Shown here in pieces: positions 36,441 through 47,851 of a DNA stretch of 64,000 nucleotides; within the stretch, counting starts at the first letter, position 1, and every line of letters begins with the position of its first letter. Position numbers and translations under genes: made by a program. Source of the stretch: Pleurotus djamor (Eukaryota > Basidiomycota > Agaricomycetes > Agaricales > Pleurotaceae). The notes under the pieces are model-generated. The model searched no databases. It was not told the DNA's origin and saw only the letters and a list, made by a program, of their open reading frames with translations. The DNA is taken from positions 1-64,000 of the forward strand of contig JAPEVF010000123.1 in assembly GCA_029747585.1 (NCBI GenBank). The letters are read 5' to 3'.

Positions 36441-38628
36441 ATGGCTGCGCAAGAAACGATTCCGGTGTATACGAGCCTCAACGAGTTATACCAGAATATT
36501 GGAACTACTCTCAACCACGCTGAACGGTGGAGTAATCTGACGGACGAGTTCGTAAGGAGGTTTGGGAGGAAGCCAGCGTATATTGCGAGGGCACCCGGGC
36601 GTGTCAAGTGAGTGGTTGTCAGTGCGTAGGCGATTTACAAGTGCTTACACGGTCGTTTCCACCAAGTTTGATAGGTTGATCGTCTCCTTTCCTCGCTGAG
36701 TCGATCGCTGAACTGTAGACGAAGGCGAGCATATCGATTATGCGCTTTTTGGTGCCTTTCCTGCTGCGGTAGAACGAGATATCCTTGTCGCATGTGCACC
36801 AAGGCCCGTTCCGGAAGGTGTTGAGGTCGCAGACGAGCCAGAACTACATCACACTTCTGGTAGTGTGATCATCGAGAACCTCCATCACAAGTACCCGCGT
36901 CAAGTATTTGCTCCATCTCTCCAAACGAAACGCAGGCTTTCTTCTGCCGCAGAGATAGCGCTTGGTGCACAGGAAGTAGTTCATGTTGAGCGCTGGCATC
37001 TAGACATCAATCCAAAGGAACTTCGCTGGGAAAGCTATGTTAAGGCAGGATACTATGTGAGTCCATCAACGAATACTTTTGAGTCCCTGATGTCGACCCA
37101 CGTAGGGCGTTTTGGACCATTACTTCTCCCCAAGCGCAGATGATGGAGGAGGGAAGAGCAGGCATCCAACACCCGTTGACCTCCTTGTTACTGGGACGGT
37201 TCCAGCCGGCTCCGGGCTTTCCTCAAGTGCAGCCATGGTCGTAGCTAGTACGCTGTCTTTTTTGGCGGTCAACGGCAAGGTAAGTTCACATTGGATACCA
37301 TAAGTTGGCCCTCAAGTGATTCGTCCGTCCTAGCTAGACGATGTGGAGTCCACTGAAAAAAGGTTGACAAAGGGAGAGCTGGTATTGATGGCAATGGAAA
37401 ATGAAAAGCGCGTAGGTGCGTTGGGTGTCCTCTGGCGGACTCAGTCATATGTTGATGGTGACTAGGTGTCAATAGTGGCGGGTACAACAGTTGTTCAACC
37501 TCAACCGTCTTGCCACTCATTCCGTATACAGGTTGGATCAAGCTGCTTCAGTGATATGTCAATCGGGATCAGCGATCTACATCACATTCTTCCCGGCTCT
37601 ACACGCTTCGNCTATCCCACTACCACCAGGTGCCGTCTTCGTTTGCGCAAATTCTTTGGTCGTTTCCGACAAGGCTGTAACGGCAAAGACGAACTATAAC
37701 CTCCGAGTTGTAGAAACCTTGGTCGGAGCACGACTGCTAGCTCGACTGTTGCGGGTTCCTCTCAAAGACACAGCCGAAAGGAAGGAGAAAGTGACGTATC
37801 GGGAGGTTATAGGGAGGCTAGCAGGAGAGGCGGACGGGACAGTACTCCCAGCTGAAAAGTTGGCTCAGGTGTTGGGGAATGTCTTGACGAATCTTGATGG
37901 GTTGAAGTCTCCACGAACGACCGAACGACAAGGGGAAACTGGGTTGACGATCGACGAGATGATCGAGGTGTCTGGACTATCTGAGGCTGAATTCACATCG
38001 ACGTACCTCTCCTGGATCGAAGGTTGGCTTTCTACATTTCTCTTGATCCATGACTATCTGACCGAAATACCTCCCAGTCGAGGCTACCTACTTCCAAATC
38101 TACAAGCGCGCTAAGCACGTTTTCTCCGAAGCCCTGCGCGTCCTGCAGTTCCGACAAGCGTGCTTAGACGGCTCTGGCGCAAAGACACAGGGGCAAATCC
38201 TCCAGCATCTTGGCGAACTGATGAACGACTCGCAGACCAGTTGTGCCGATCTGTTTCAATGCTCTTGTCCTGAGCTAGATGAATTAACCCAAATTGCCAG
38301 AGATGCAGGTGCGCTAGGAAGCAGGCTCACCGGTAAGCAATGCTTGTACCTGTTCCTTCTTTGACAGGCCTGAACGGCATGTCGTTTAGGTGCGGGGTGG
38401 GGTGGATGCACTGTTTCCCTCGTCCCCGAGGATATTGTGGATGCTTTCATTGATAAGGTGAAGGCTAGATACGGACCTTACACTGGCTTGGAAGGGGAAA
38501 GGTTGAACGAAGTTATCTTTGCAACGAAGCCTAGCAGTGGAGCTTGTGGTGAGTTTGTCAACTTATTCCATCGGTTTCGACTGAAGTACTGACCCTTTTC
38601 GTCTATAGTATTTAAATTCGAAGATTAA
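36441..38628 (+). CDS. GAL1: Galactokinase (GHMP kinase)
   Basis: Ten exons: 36441-36607, 36667-36674, 36725-37056, 37106-37279, 37334-37415, 37466-37481, 37532-38022, 38078-38332, 38390-38548 and 38609-38628, giving 567 residues. Galactokinase phosphorylates galactose at C1 in the Leloir pathway. Hallmarks are the sugar-binding APGRVNLIGEHIDY, the ATP loop [26 protein letters not shown] with the catalytic Asp, and [13 protein letters not shown] near the end. Exon 2 is only 8 nt and supplies part of the NLIG codons; exon 6 is 16 nt and supplies VNSGG. The n at 37612 stands for a real base. The usual Met of GGMDQ is Leu. The next gene is an aldose 1-epimerase on the same strand, so two galactose genes are neighbours. 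Confidence 0.95.
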
Positions 38629-38819
38629 CGAGATATTGTATGTACATAGATGTACATGAGTAGACTTGAAGCTTGAGCTTAACCGTCCACCAGTGTCTGG
38701 GGTAACCGCGGAAAATTTACAGGGTCGGTCAGAGAGTTGACGCAATTTCAGGTCAGGAGTCCGGGCCGCAATAAGGTCAGGTCGATATCACCGTCATCGT
38801 CACTTCCAACTCAACCACC

Positions 38820-40656
38820 ATGGCCGAATTCAAGCCCGTCTTATTGACCCTCCCATCGTTCGCCCCGTCGCTCGCCTTGGAGGTACTGGTGCTGAAACAT
38901 GAACGAGAGTTACATCACTGATACCATTCACCTTAGGTGCTTCCTCACGGACTCACCATCCATCGAATCATTGTCCAGCCAGATGGCAGGGTACATCCAT
39001 CTCCTTGTACTAGGTTGATGATGACCTGATTGGGGCTTCATTCGCGTGGCAGACACACGATCTCGTTATCGGCCCAGAGGCCTCTGAAGACCACAAAGGA
39101 CGCAAGTATACCAACACCGTTGTGGGACGTTATACAAATCGCATCCCGGTCGGTACCCACACAGTCGAGCGAAAGGGTGTAAAGAATGATTTCACTGCGC
39201 TAGTAAATGGTACGTCGTGATGATCCCAATACCGTATGCTACACTCGTGTACTAAGTGTGGCTCGTATAGAGAACCCGAAAGTCTCCCTTCATGGTGGTC
39301 CTACGGGTTTCGACTGTCTTCCCTGGGAGGTCCTGTCCGAGAAGCCTAAACTATTCACCGAATCCGAGTTGAAGCATCTTGCTACGAGTTCAGGTTCCGA
39401 AGACCCAACGGAATCGTTTGCCTTCTTCCGGCTCGTATCGCCGGATGGTGACCAAGGTTTCCCTGGAAAGTTACTTGTTGAAGCTCTCATCGCCTTAGTC
39501 AGTCCTGGACAACAAGAGCGAAAGTATAGACTGCCTGGAGAGCCTGTGAAGGCGCATGAAGAATTCGATCTTGGAAGTGTTGTTATCGTGTACAGGGCTA
39601 AGCTTGACAGTCCATCGCCTGTCGTCACGCCAATCAACCTCACCCAGGTATTTCCAGCTTTTCGGTCCTCATAAGGCATTAGGTTGACTCGAATGACACT
39701 AGCACTGGGGGTTCAACCTCGACGCAAGTCTCAAAGAAGGCCCCGAATCTCTCTCGATCAAGAACCATAAGTTGACCATAAAGGTATGCACCTCCGAGTA
39801 GTGTGCATACCCTTTCTTACCGCGTTACGCACCCCAGGCAGATAAGATCAATGAACTAGATGACGTNTGTCTNTCGACTGGTTCNTTCCTAACCAACGCT
39901 CCNGGTCACACCCACAATGGCAAGCGNATTGGCGACCAATTCCCCGCCAAAGGCTANGGTGTGTACAGTACATCTCANGCNTNCTTTCNCTNGACATNGA
40001 NTNATNACGACCTCTACNAGATGACTTCTACCTCTTCACGGATGCNCCGAAGTTACCCAAACATTTCGACGAGTCNTCNTTGAAAGANGCTTCCTTTGAT
40101 CTGTTGAAAGATGTTCTCAAGCCTACGCACGATCCTGCGACCTCGAAGACACCAACCAGAGGAGATACNGTCGTTGAGCTAGCGTCAGACAAATCTGGCT
40201 TGAAATTAGTCTTCGATACAAATCGTGCGTGATAGTCCATTTTCCAGGTTTACCANCCCTAACGTTCCATGACCACCGCTAGAATCCGGTGTTATGTTTT
40301 ANTCTAACAACCTAGCAAACCCTGCTACTGGGGTCAGGAAGAAAATTCACGGAGGTTCTGGAAAACCTGATGCNGGCGATGGGTANGGTCCCGGAAGTGA
40401 GTTTTTGTGGTTACTTTCCAATCNAAGTCCAATCATAATACCCTCTTCTAGCCGCTGCGTTCCTTGAATTCCACGATGTACGAATCCTTNTCCTTTGTAC
40501 CTTACGCGATGCTAACTAAGCCCCCAACGACAGCCACTTACCGCGTTCTTTGATCCAAAGAACAAGGATGGAGACCATGATACACTGTTGACCAACGGAG
40601 AGGTTTATCATAATTACGTTCGGATGGATGTGAAGTTCAAGGAACCGACCCCATGA
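38820..40656 (+). CDS. Aldose 1-epimerase (galactose mutarotase)
   Basis: The first exons are clear: 38820-38882, then 38937 to about 39006, then the exon from 39053 with LVIGPEASEDHKGRKYTNTV and GRYTNRIPVG. The exon starting at 39271 has ENPKVSLHGGPTGFDCLPWE, a mutarotase signature with the His of LHGG, and later blocks include NLTQHWGFNLDASL, SGVMFYSN and a C-terminal FFDPKNKDGDHDTLL. Mutarotase interconverts beta- and alpha-galactose, feeding galactokinase directly upstream. More than 20 n between 39866 and 40492 make the middle exons uncertain; FYLFTDAPKLPKHF is still readable. The stop is at 40654-40656. Length is about 440-460 residues, longer than bacterial GalM. Confidence 0.85.
39866..40492. 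other. Low-quality base calls (n-rich)
   Basis: More than 20 isolated n within about 630 bases, densest near 39960-40020. They fall in the middle exons of the mutarotase gene and suggest poor read support here rather than biology. Confidence 0.8.
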
Positions 40657-41128
40657 AGTCCATGACCAGATAGAGTTTTCTAGTGTTGAATAAACCAAAT
40701 TTCACTATTCAAACGGGCCATGACACAACGCGATCGTATAGATAAATCCCGGAACACTGCGTCAAGCTGCTACGCTACTCGTTTTACTTTGACTTCAGCG
40801 TCAGGACTTGGGAAACGCGCAAGTGCGAGACTAGAGGCGGCAGTGGTAAAAGCGAGTCGCAATCAGAAGAGTCCGAAGGCGCTCCGTACAGGGACAAGGG
40901 GGGACCCCTACGCTAAAATCAATGACTGATGGATGTTCGACTGATTGATTGCAGTTTGGGAAGGAATCGAGTACTCGACTTGTGCTTCCATGATTCGGGT
41001 ACAAGGTTCTGTGATTTGAAAGGCTATTCCAATGACCAAATTGTATAAGCGGTTACATTTTATGAAGCACAACAATCTCCTAGTCCTCCTAGCACATAAG
41101 AGGGTAAGTAGAGTAGACCACCGGCACA
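40657..41128. other. Convergent intergenic spacer
   Basis: A spacer of 472 bp between the 3' ends of the mutarotase (plus) and F-box E (minus) genes. No gene seen. Confidence 0.5.
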
Positions 41129-42872
41129 TCAGTAATCATACTCAGAACCAGAACCTTCGGAGGATGAAGGGACCTCTTCGCCCTGCCGGATGGCTNCAAG
41201 ATGCCTATTGACTTTATCCCACCATTTCGTAAAGTCAGCTGAATAGTCCTCCCCGCCCCTAGAGTCCCCCAGATCCNAATCAAAATCATAGGTGAGTTGA
41301 CACTCTTCTGGGAGGATGCGTGAGAGCAATTGCGCGATACCTTGGGGGTCGCATGCGCGCTCCGACATGGCCTCGACCGGGAACTCAGATCGGCCTACGC
41401 AGAGTTCCTGTAGCTTTCGGAATTTGGGGAGGGTTTTCCTTAGCCTTGACGGTGTTTCCATGGGGTCAATGTGGATTGCAAGCATTTCCATGTTGGGGCA
41501 CACGGAAGGGAGAGAACTGAGGACTGAGATGGGTAGATGATTGGAATCGATGTATTGAATAGGTCGTTCGTTGAGGTGCAGGGTCTTCAGCTTGGGGAGG
41601 GATTTGAGGAAGCGCAGCAGTTCCTTCTTCTCTAGTTTGAAGTCGAGGACATGACGAAGGCGGAGGAAATTGAGCTGAGATAGACGGAGTAGTGGTTTGA
41701 GATGTTCAAAAGTGACTTTCTGCTCGGGGAAAGGGTCGAGACTGTCANCGAAGGAGTAGTTGTGCTCNATGCTGAGGTGCTNTAATCCAGGGTAATTGGT
41801 AGAAACCATCTTGAGAAAAGATGCGATATCTTCTGCTGACGCATAGTGACTTTCGCCCTGACCTGGGTCACTGATGCATAGTTTGGTGAGCGGTATCCGA
41901 GCTTTTGCCTTTGTGGAAAGAGCGGACATGGCGAGGCGAATNGGCGAAACGATCTCTAGTTCCCGTAGGCTAGAGAAGCGGTCCTTCTCCAGATGCGGAC
42001 AAAACGCAGAGGCAAGGCCAAGGCAAGGTCCTGGACCTGAATCATCAAGTTCAAGACTTGCGGCGAGGCGTCTGAGGTTGGTTCGTTGCGCAAGAAGGTC
42101 AACAGCCGAAGGGGGGAGTCTGGCTAACCACCCAGACGGCACTTCAACATCCACAACGGTTGGCATTTTTTCAAGCATAGCCATGATATCGGCGTCCTTT
42201 GCCCCTTCGCTCTTGGAGCACCAGTAACATGAGATGCTGAGTGTTTGAAGATGGGGAACGGAAACGGGGAGGACACTGGTGAAAAATGAGAGGTCGTCAT
42301 GGGAGGCATTCGTGGTCATGGCAAGGTTCGAGAGGTTGGGAGAGATGAATAATTTGGTCAACGAGAGCGAGCTGCCAACGCAAGATAGCTTGCGCAGGTT
42401 AGGGAAAATTGGTTGGGAGATGTTTGCGTTGGATAGGCTAGACATGAGGGTAAGCGCGACTTGACAGAGATCGTAGTCCTTCCCATCGTCGAAACAAAGC
42501 ACACGAATTCTCCTTGCGTATGACTTGAATCGTTCCCAAGCTTTACGTTCGATAGGCTTAGAAAATCGCTAGTTGGGCAGATGAGTTCGTGTATGTCTAT
42601 AGTTTTTTGGTGCGTACGAGGATTGCTTTTCTTTGTTTCCTGTCAGTCTCCAATGGTGCAAGCAGCCTCAGAACTGGCTGCAGGGAGGAAACATCCTCCC
42701 ACATATAATCCAAGGCGAGATTGGACCAAGCCTTAGAAACTGTGGTACATGGCTTCAGGGCATCAGGATGGATATAAAGCAGTATTTGGGACAAAAGTGC
42801 TGGGGTTGTGAGAGCTCGCTTGATGGTCTTGGAGGACATTTCGTTAAAGACAGAAAAGTTTGGTGGAGGCAA
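41129..42872 (-). CDS. F-box protein with leucine-rich repeats (E)
   Basis: Two exons, 42618-42872 and 41129-42568, about 564 residues. The F-box-like start is LLSQILLYIHPDALKPCTTV then SKAWSNLALDYMWEDV. After the intron comes the paralogue signature AWERFKSYARRIRVL, then leucine-rich repeats. The block VTFEHLKPLLRLSQLNFLRL followed by LKTLHLNERPIQ is nearly the same as in F-box gene A at 8-9.5 kb, so A, B and E form one local family spread over 35 kb. The C-terminus is acidic and Ser-rich (SSSEGSGSEYDY). Several n in exon 2 keep the frame. Confidence 0.82.
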
Positions 42873-43824
42873 GCGGTTCCAAAACGGTTCTGAACATGTT
42901 ACGTCACTGGTACTGAACGCCTCAACGTAATAAGCAAGGAACCCAAGGCTTCCAACTGTAAGTCGAGCCTAAGGCCTAAATATTAAATCTCCAAGTTCAA
43001 CGAACCGCTACCGCTACCAAAGAATAGAGCACACCTTGCAAGAAACCCCCATTGCATGTACGCACGTAGCTTTCTGACTGGTCCTTTGCCACGTCCTTTC
43101 CTCGGATTTTTTGCGATAAATAAGCTTGGCTTTGGTCGTATATGTATGGTATGTCGTGGACGAGCATCGAGAAGACACTGTTGTCTCTTGATCTATCGTG
43201 ACATGGTTAGACAGCTTGTCACCTATTGATACAGGACTACAAGCGCCAAAGTTGACGCCTTACCACCACGACCCTCACAACTGATAAACATGTGGGTTGG
43301 TTCAAGGTAAGCCATCGTGCGTTGAGTTAACAGGAGACCCTTGATGATGTTTGTCTAGGACGCCTGCTGTTCAGCATGTCAAAAATCTAGCAGTTCGCCT
43401 ACCCCCGGACTCCATAATTTGTTGTCATCGCCGACTCCATGTTAGAATGCTCAGACATTGCGCAGCCTTCTGAAGACAAGTATACGCGATCTGTTGCGTA
43501 GACCCTAGGTCCTCGACATGGTGGCTGACGTTCAGTGAAGCAGCGTCTCCCATTCTGATGTTCTACCAAACATGTAGCACGTCTTGTGCCGACATGCTGG
43601 TGACACTCCTCCATTAGAACTCAGAGGTGAGTTGGGCTATTTAAGCTCCTTCACCTCTCTCATCTCCTACCTCATCATACCTCCTTCTCTCTTTCTGCGC
43701 GAGCCATTTCCGTGCTACTCCTTCTTTTCGTTCTATTGCCCTAGAGGCCCATTTTAACTTTTTAAACCAACCACTCCTTCTTTTGCCACTGATACCTTTT
43801 CTTATACCAACTCTTATACCAACC
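42873..43824. other. Divergent intergenic region
   Basis: About 950 bp between F-box E (minus) and the secreted-protein gene (plus). No supported gene. It holds the TATA-like element at 43639 and a long CT-rich leader just before the downstream start. Confidence 0.5.
43639..43645 (+). promoter_or_regulatory. TATA-like box of the secreted-protein gene
   Basis: TATTTAA followed by more than 100 bases of pyrimidine-rich sequence up to the ATG at 43825, the core-promoter form common in strongly expressed fungal genes. Confidence 0.5.
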
Positions 43825-46066
43825 ATGGTCAACTCAATCATTGTTTTATTCCCCCTTCTCTCCACTTTCTCGACTCTCGTTTCCGCCGTTTCAAATGACT
43901 GGGCTGTCCCTTGCACCCGGGGCGAATGCTATTACGATCTACCCAATACAGCCGACGGGAAGGCTGTTGGGAGCATGAAGATCGTAAGCCCTATATCTAT
44001 CACACTTGCGAAGTTGCTCACGAATCTTCCATAGTGGGGATCGCCCGATGCTATCTCTGACATTACTCCCGCCGCTGGGTGGACAATTTTGGGCTGCGAC
44101 AAAGATGCGATGGGACAAGAACTCCGTATTGTCTGCACGAAGGGTGAAGGCTGCGAACATCTGTTGAAGAACGGCGCAGAAGGCAAGCTTGTGCGCTTGC
44201 CAGAAAACGTTGGTTTTTTGCCTTGTGTATCCAGAATGATGGCGTCTGATCATTCCGTCTATCTGGCAGTGCTTGAAGACCCCATTCGCTCGCGTCGCTA
44301 GATCGTGGATTCACGAAGATCAGAGTATCCCGGACAGCGTTGGAGCCAAGCTGACCCGAAGACAAGCTCAAAGTGCGCAAGTCCGTGGACTCGCCCTTGA
44401 CACAGACTTTGCCGCTGTGGACTCCTCCAAGTAAGCATCATCTTTTCCCTACCATTCTATGGCCTTACGGAATGGCTCCCAAAGATCCGGGAATGTCTCC
44501 ATCGCTATTCAGGGCGTAACCATCCCGGGAGAGAATGGAAACGCAACTATCACGCCCCCGACTCCCAACCCACCTGGCCGCCGCCGTAGCGAGCAAGCTG
44601 AGCGACGCGCTCTGTTCTCCTTCATAGAGGATGCCTTCAAGAGTGCGTAGATCACATACCAGTGATTTGACTATCATTCTCACGCGGAGCTGACGTCCAT
44701 AATCAGACTTCAATAGTTTCAGCAAGGATAAGACGGTGCAACTTCCACCTCTCAAGGTCCCCAAGACTTCCGTCAACATCATCAACGAACAGATAACTTG
44801 CGGCCCTGTCCAAGGGACTCTGAAAGCCGATGCAAGTGTACAAGCTGATGCGTTGGTCACTGTTGGCATCGCGGCGACTGGGACCATCATTCCTCCGAAG
44901 TTCGATGCCTTCGGTGTATTCTCTCGTAAGTTATCCTTCCGTCTGTTTTTATCGCAACGGACTAATACATGAAAATTCAATTTAGAGCTATCTGGAGAAA
45001 TCGATGGTCTGTTGAGCTTGGAAGGCTCAGTTTCAGTGCGTTTAAACATCCCGCTTTCGTGACTCTTGGTCTGACCATTGTTTCAAGGGTTCTATCGAAG
45101 TGCCCAAGAAGCCCATCGTTGGCCCTATCGGGATTCCTGGCCTCAACTTCCCTGGGTAAGAAAGCGCGCCGGCTTCGTCCTTTCCATTGGCTAACATACC
45201 TTCTGATTCAGTATCTTGACCGTTGGTCCCAGCTTCAAGGTCGTCGCGACCGGGAAAGCCAACTTGGAGCTTGGAATGAAGCTTGACCTCCCCTTCAACT
45301 ACAAGATGAACGATGTCAAGTTGTTCTTCCCTCCATCAACTGCCCAGAAATCCGTCGCACCGATAGAGCCAGCACAATCTGGTTAGTCTACATCGTTGTC
45401 TTTATTCTCGATAAGCCAACTCACGTCACGAGTAGCGCTGACCCTTTCCGCCGATGGTCTCATCACTGGAAAGGCTGAACTCGAAGCCCACCTTATCCCC
45501 CAGCTCGAAATCGGAATTACTGCTCTTGGTGGGGTTGCTGAAGCCGAAGTCTTCTTGAATGTCGATGCAAGTGCCAAGGCATCCATGAGCTTTGAAGGCA
45601 AGGCTAGTGCCTCTGTGTCAACCGCGCCTAAGCGACGTGCAGAGATTCAGAAGTTGGCTAGGAGGCAGGCAGTAACCTCTGCTGGAGCAAGCATCAAGGC
45701 TTGTGTAGATATTTCTGCTGGCCTGAGCGTCGATGCTGGAGCCGAAGCCAAATTCTTTGGGCTCTTCGACCCTTCCACCAAGTTTAACATCGTCTCCAAG
45801 CAATTCGAGATCTTCAAGGTGAGATTTCCTTTCATGCCTGAGCTATGTACTATTGCTTACTCTATATAAAGCAATGCTTCGGTGGAGCGACCGCGAAGCG
45901 AGAGTATATCGAAGATGAAGTCGACTTCAGGGCTCTTGCGATTCACAAACGCGCTCTCTCATGCAAAGTCACGTCTGACCCCAAGTCGCTCGTCTCTGTC
46001 ATTAAAGACGTCGCCACGCAAATCAAGGCCAAAGCTGGGTCTGCCCCACCCGCTACAATCGCCTAG
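43825..46066 (+). CDS. Long secreted protein of unknown function
   Basis: Ten exons: 43825-43983, 44035-44208, 44270-44430, 44485-44642, 44707-44925, 44986-45035, 45088-45155, 45212-45381, 45436-45818 and 45872-46066, 578 residues. An N-terminal signal peptide (about 20 residues) is followed by a Cys-containing region (WAVPCTRGECYYDLP, WTILGCD, CTKGEGCEHLL). The second half is rich in Ala, Val and Ser with strand-like repeats (GKAELEAHLIPQLEIGITAL, KASMSFEGKASASVS), suggesting a large beta-sandwich. There are Lys-Arg and Arg-Arg pairs but no GPI signal or second membrane helix. It resembles long secreted agaricomycete proteins without known function. Cell wall or surface location is inferred from the signal peptide. 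Confidence 0.8.
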
Positions 46067-46294
46067 AAGGCACTTCGGTGTCTTTGTATCTTGTCTTCGC
46101 CAGCTAATTTATTGTGATGTGTGTAGAGCATACCCCTCCCTTGTACTGGATGTACTTGTCATTTCTGATGGACTTTTGATTGTTGTTACTGTCGATGTTA
46201 TACAAATATCTGGAGAATAATTTATTGGATTTGGTCGTATCCAGCTTATAACGATACATTGTGCGGTTATGTGTGGAAGAAAACGGACGCCCTT

Positions 46295-47477
46295 CTAGGT
46301 TGACAACTCGGCAGCCTTGCTCATCGCCTCTTCCCTACAAACCCGACCACAGAAGTAGTCGGCCTCACTCTGTGGCATCGTCAAGCACATGATACAAGCA
46401 GGAACCAACCCGTCAGCGACAGNCCTCCCTGGAGGTATCATTCAGCAATCAAACCCCAGAGGCATCAAAGGAAGAGAGGAGAGCTCACTCTCGGTGTTTC
46501 TTTGAGCAGTATTGACTGGCCTTAGACCCGTTAGGATCTACGTGAATCGGCTTCTCACAACCTGGGATAAGACATTCGGGTAGGTCGTCTTCTTCGTCTG
46601 GTTCCATCTCGTCGGAGTCATCGTCATCGGGGTCGAGGGCTGGAAGTGTTGTAGCAATAGGGTTGGAGGCAGCTGGAGCATTACCTGAGCTCGCTTTCAT
46701 ACTGTTAATGAAAGGATTATTCACAGATGCCTTGGGAGCGGCGGGAGCTCTGGCGGTGGGGCCTTGGTTAGCTCTCGCCTGGGGTTGGATAGGTGCGTTG
46801 GTGCTTCGAGCAGGTGCCGCTGGTACACCTGTACCGCCCGCAACGGCTGAAGCCAACGCAGCACCGGCAGCACCGGCAGCGGCGTTCGCCAACAGAGCCT
46901 GCACCTGGGGCATTTGTTGAGCGACGAGTTCTGTAGCATGGGTTTAGACGAAAGGTAAAAGAACCAGCTAAATGAAGAGGGGCTTACGGGCAATCTGACT
47001 TGGGTTGATGGTGATCGCAGCGCCAGTATTTGCAGGCGGTTTGTTTGATCGCTGACGAGGACCGCTTTTCAGTTACTCGAATCAATTTCGCGCCGACGGA
47101 GCTACTCACCGGATTCGCGTTATTACGAGGCTGTCCGNAACCAGCACCGTTGCTGCCAGCAGCTGCGGCACAATTCTTGCCACAATATTCGAAGTTGCCG
47201 AACTTGGGCTTCTTATGACAATGCTACAAAGTGCTTCAGGACATGATTATGATTAGGACAATGGGAGACTCACGTTGCATAAGGTTGACACTTGCTTAGC
47301 GCACGTCTTCGAACAGTACTGATATCCACCAAACTTGGGTTTCTGGCGACAATACTAGAGGAAGAGCACTTGAGTGGGCGTCTCTCAAACAGTGGAGGGC
47401 GGACGTACATCGCATAACGGACTCGCAGCGTTGCTGGTACTAGGATTCATCTTGGTTGTGTTGGTGCGGGAAGCCAT
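46295..47477 (-). CDS. Stand-alone array of four cysteine-rich zinc-binding modules
   Basis: Six exons: 47409-47477, 47274-47354, 47110-47223, 46988-47051, 46489-46930 and 46295-46428, 300 residues after removing the extra n at 46423. Two modules of the form C-x2-C-x2-KPKF-x4-YC-x3-C (CDYCRQKPKFGGYQYCSKTC; CNHCHKKPKFGNFEYCGKNC) are followed by a long Ala/Pro-rich linker, an acidic patch, a module C-x4-C-x-KP...YCSKKH, and a last module C-x2-C...YFCGRVC. The PARP gene at 52.9 kb has the same four modules in the same order, then a catalytic domain that is missing here. This protein may bind the same partner or compete with the enzyme. The gene lies just downstream of the NADAR gene on the same strand. 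Confidence 0.8.
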
Positions 47478-47851
47478 GGTTGTTCGCGGAGAGACTTGTT
47501 TCAGTGGAGTTGAGTGGGTGTAATGATCTGTAATTGATCAGAAAGCCAGCAAGACGTCTTTATACCTTGCATCGTGTTTCCAGCCTTCATCGCCTCATCA
47601 CCTCGTCGAGTGGCGATCAAAAGCCAACCTCGCCGTTTGTTCGTGGCTGGCACGATGGATCAAACGCGCGTGTTCTACCATTCTCGGACCTCGGTGCACG
47701 TTCTCCACCACGAAGCTCAGAACGCGTGTTTTCAAAACTCGAGTTGCTATAGTGTTACAGATTATCCAAACAAAGGAGGGGATGGTATGATAGAAGCACC
47801 ATTGTATAATGCATCACCAATCAGATACGCTGATAGTATGATAGGGTATGC

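Noticed and set aside
46295..47477. Zinc-array protein as a MYND protein
   Set aside because: The Cys spacing (C-x2-C-x2-KPKF...YC-x3-C, repeated) and the absence of the MYND Cys/His tail differ from the two real MYND fingers in this window.
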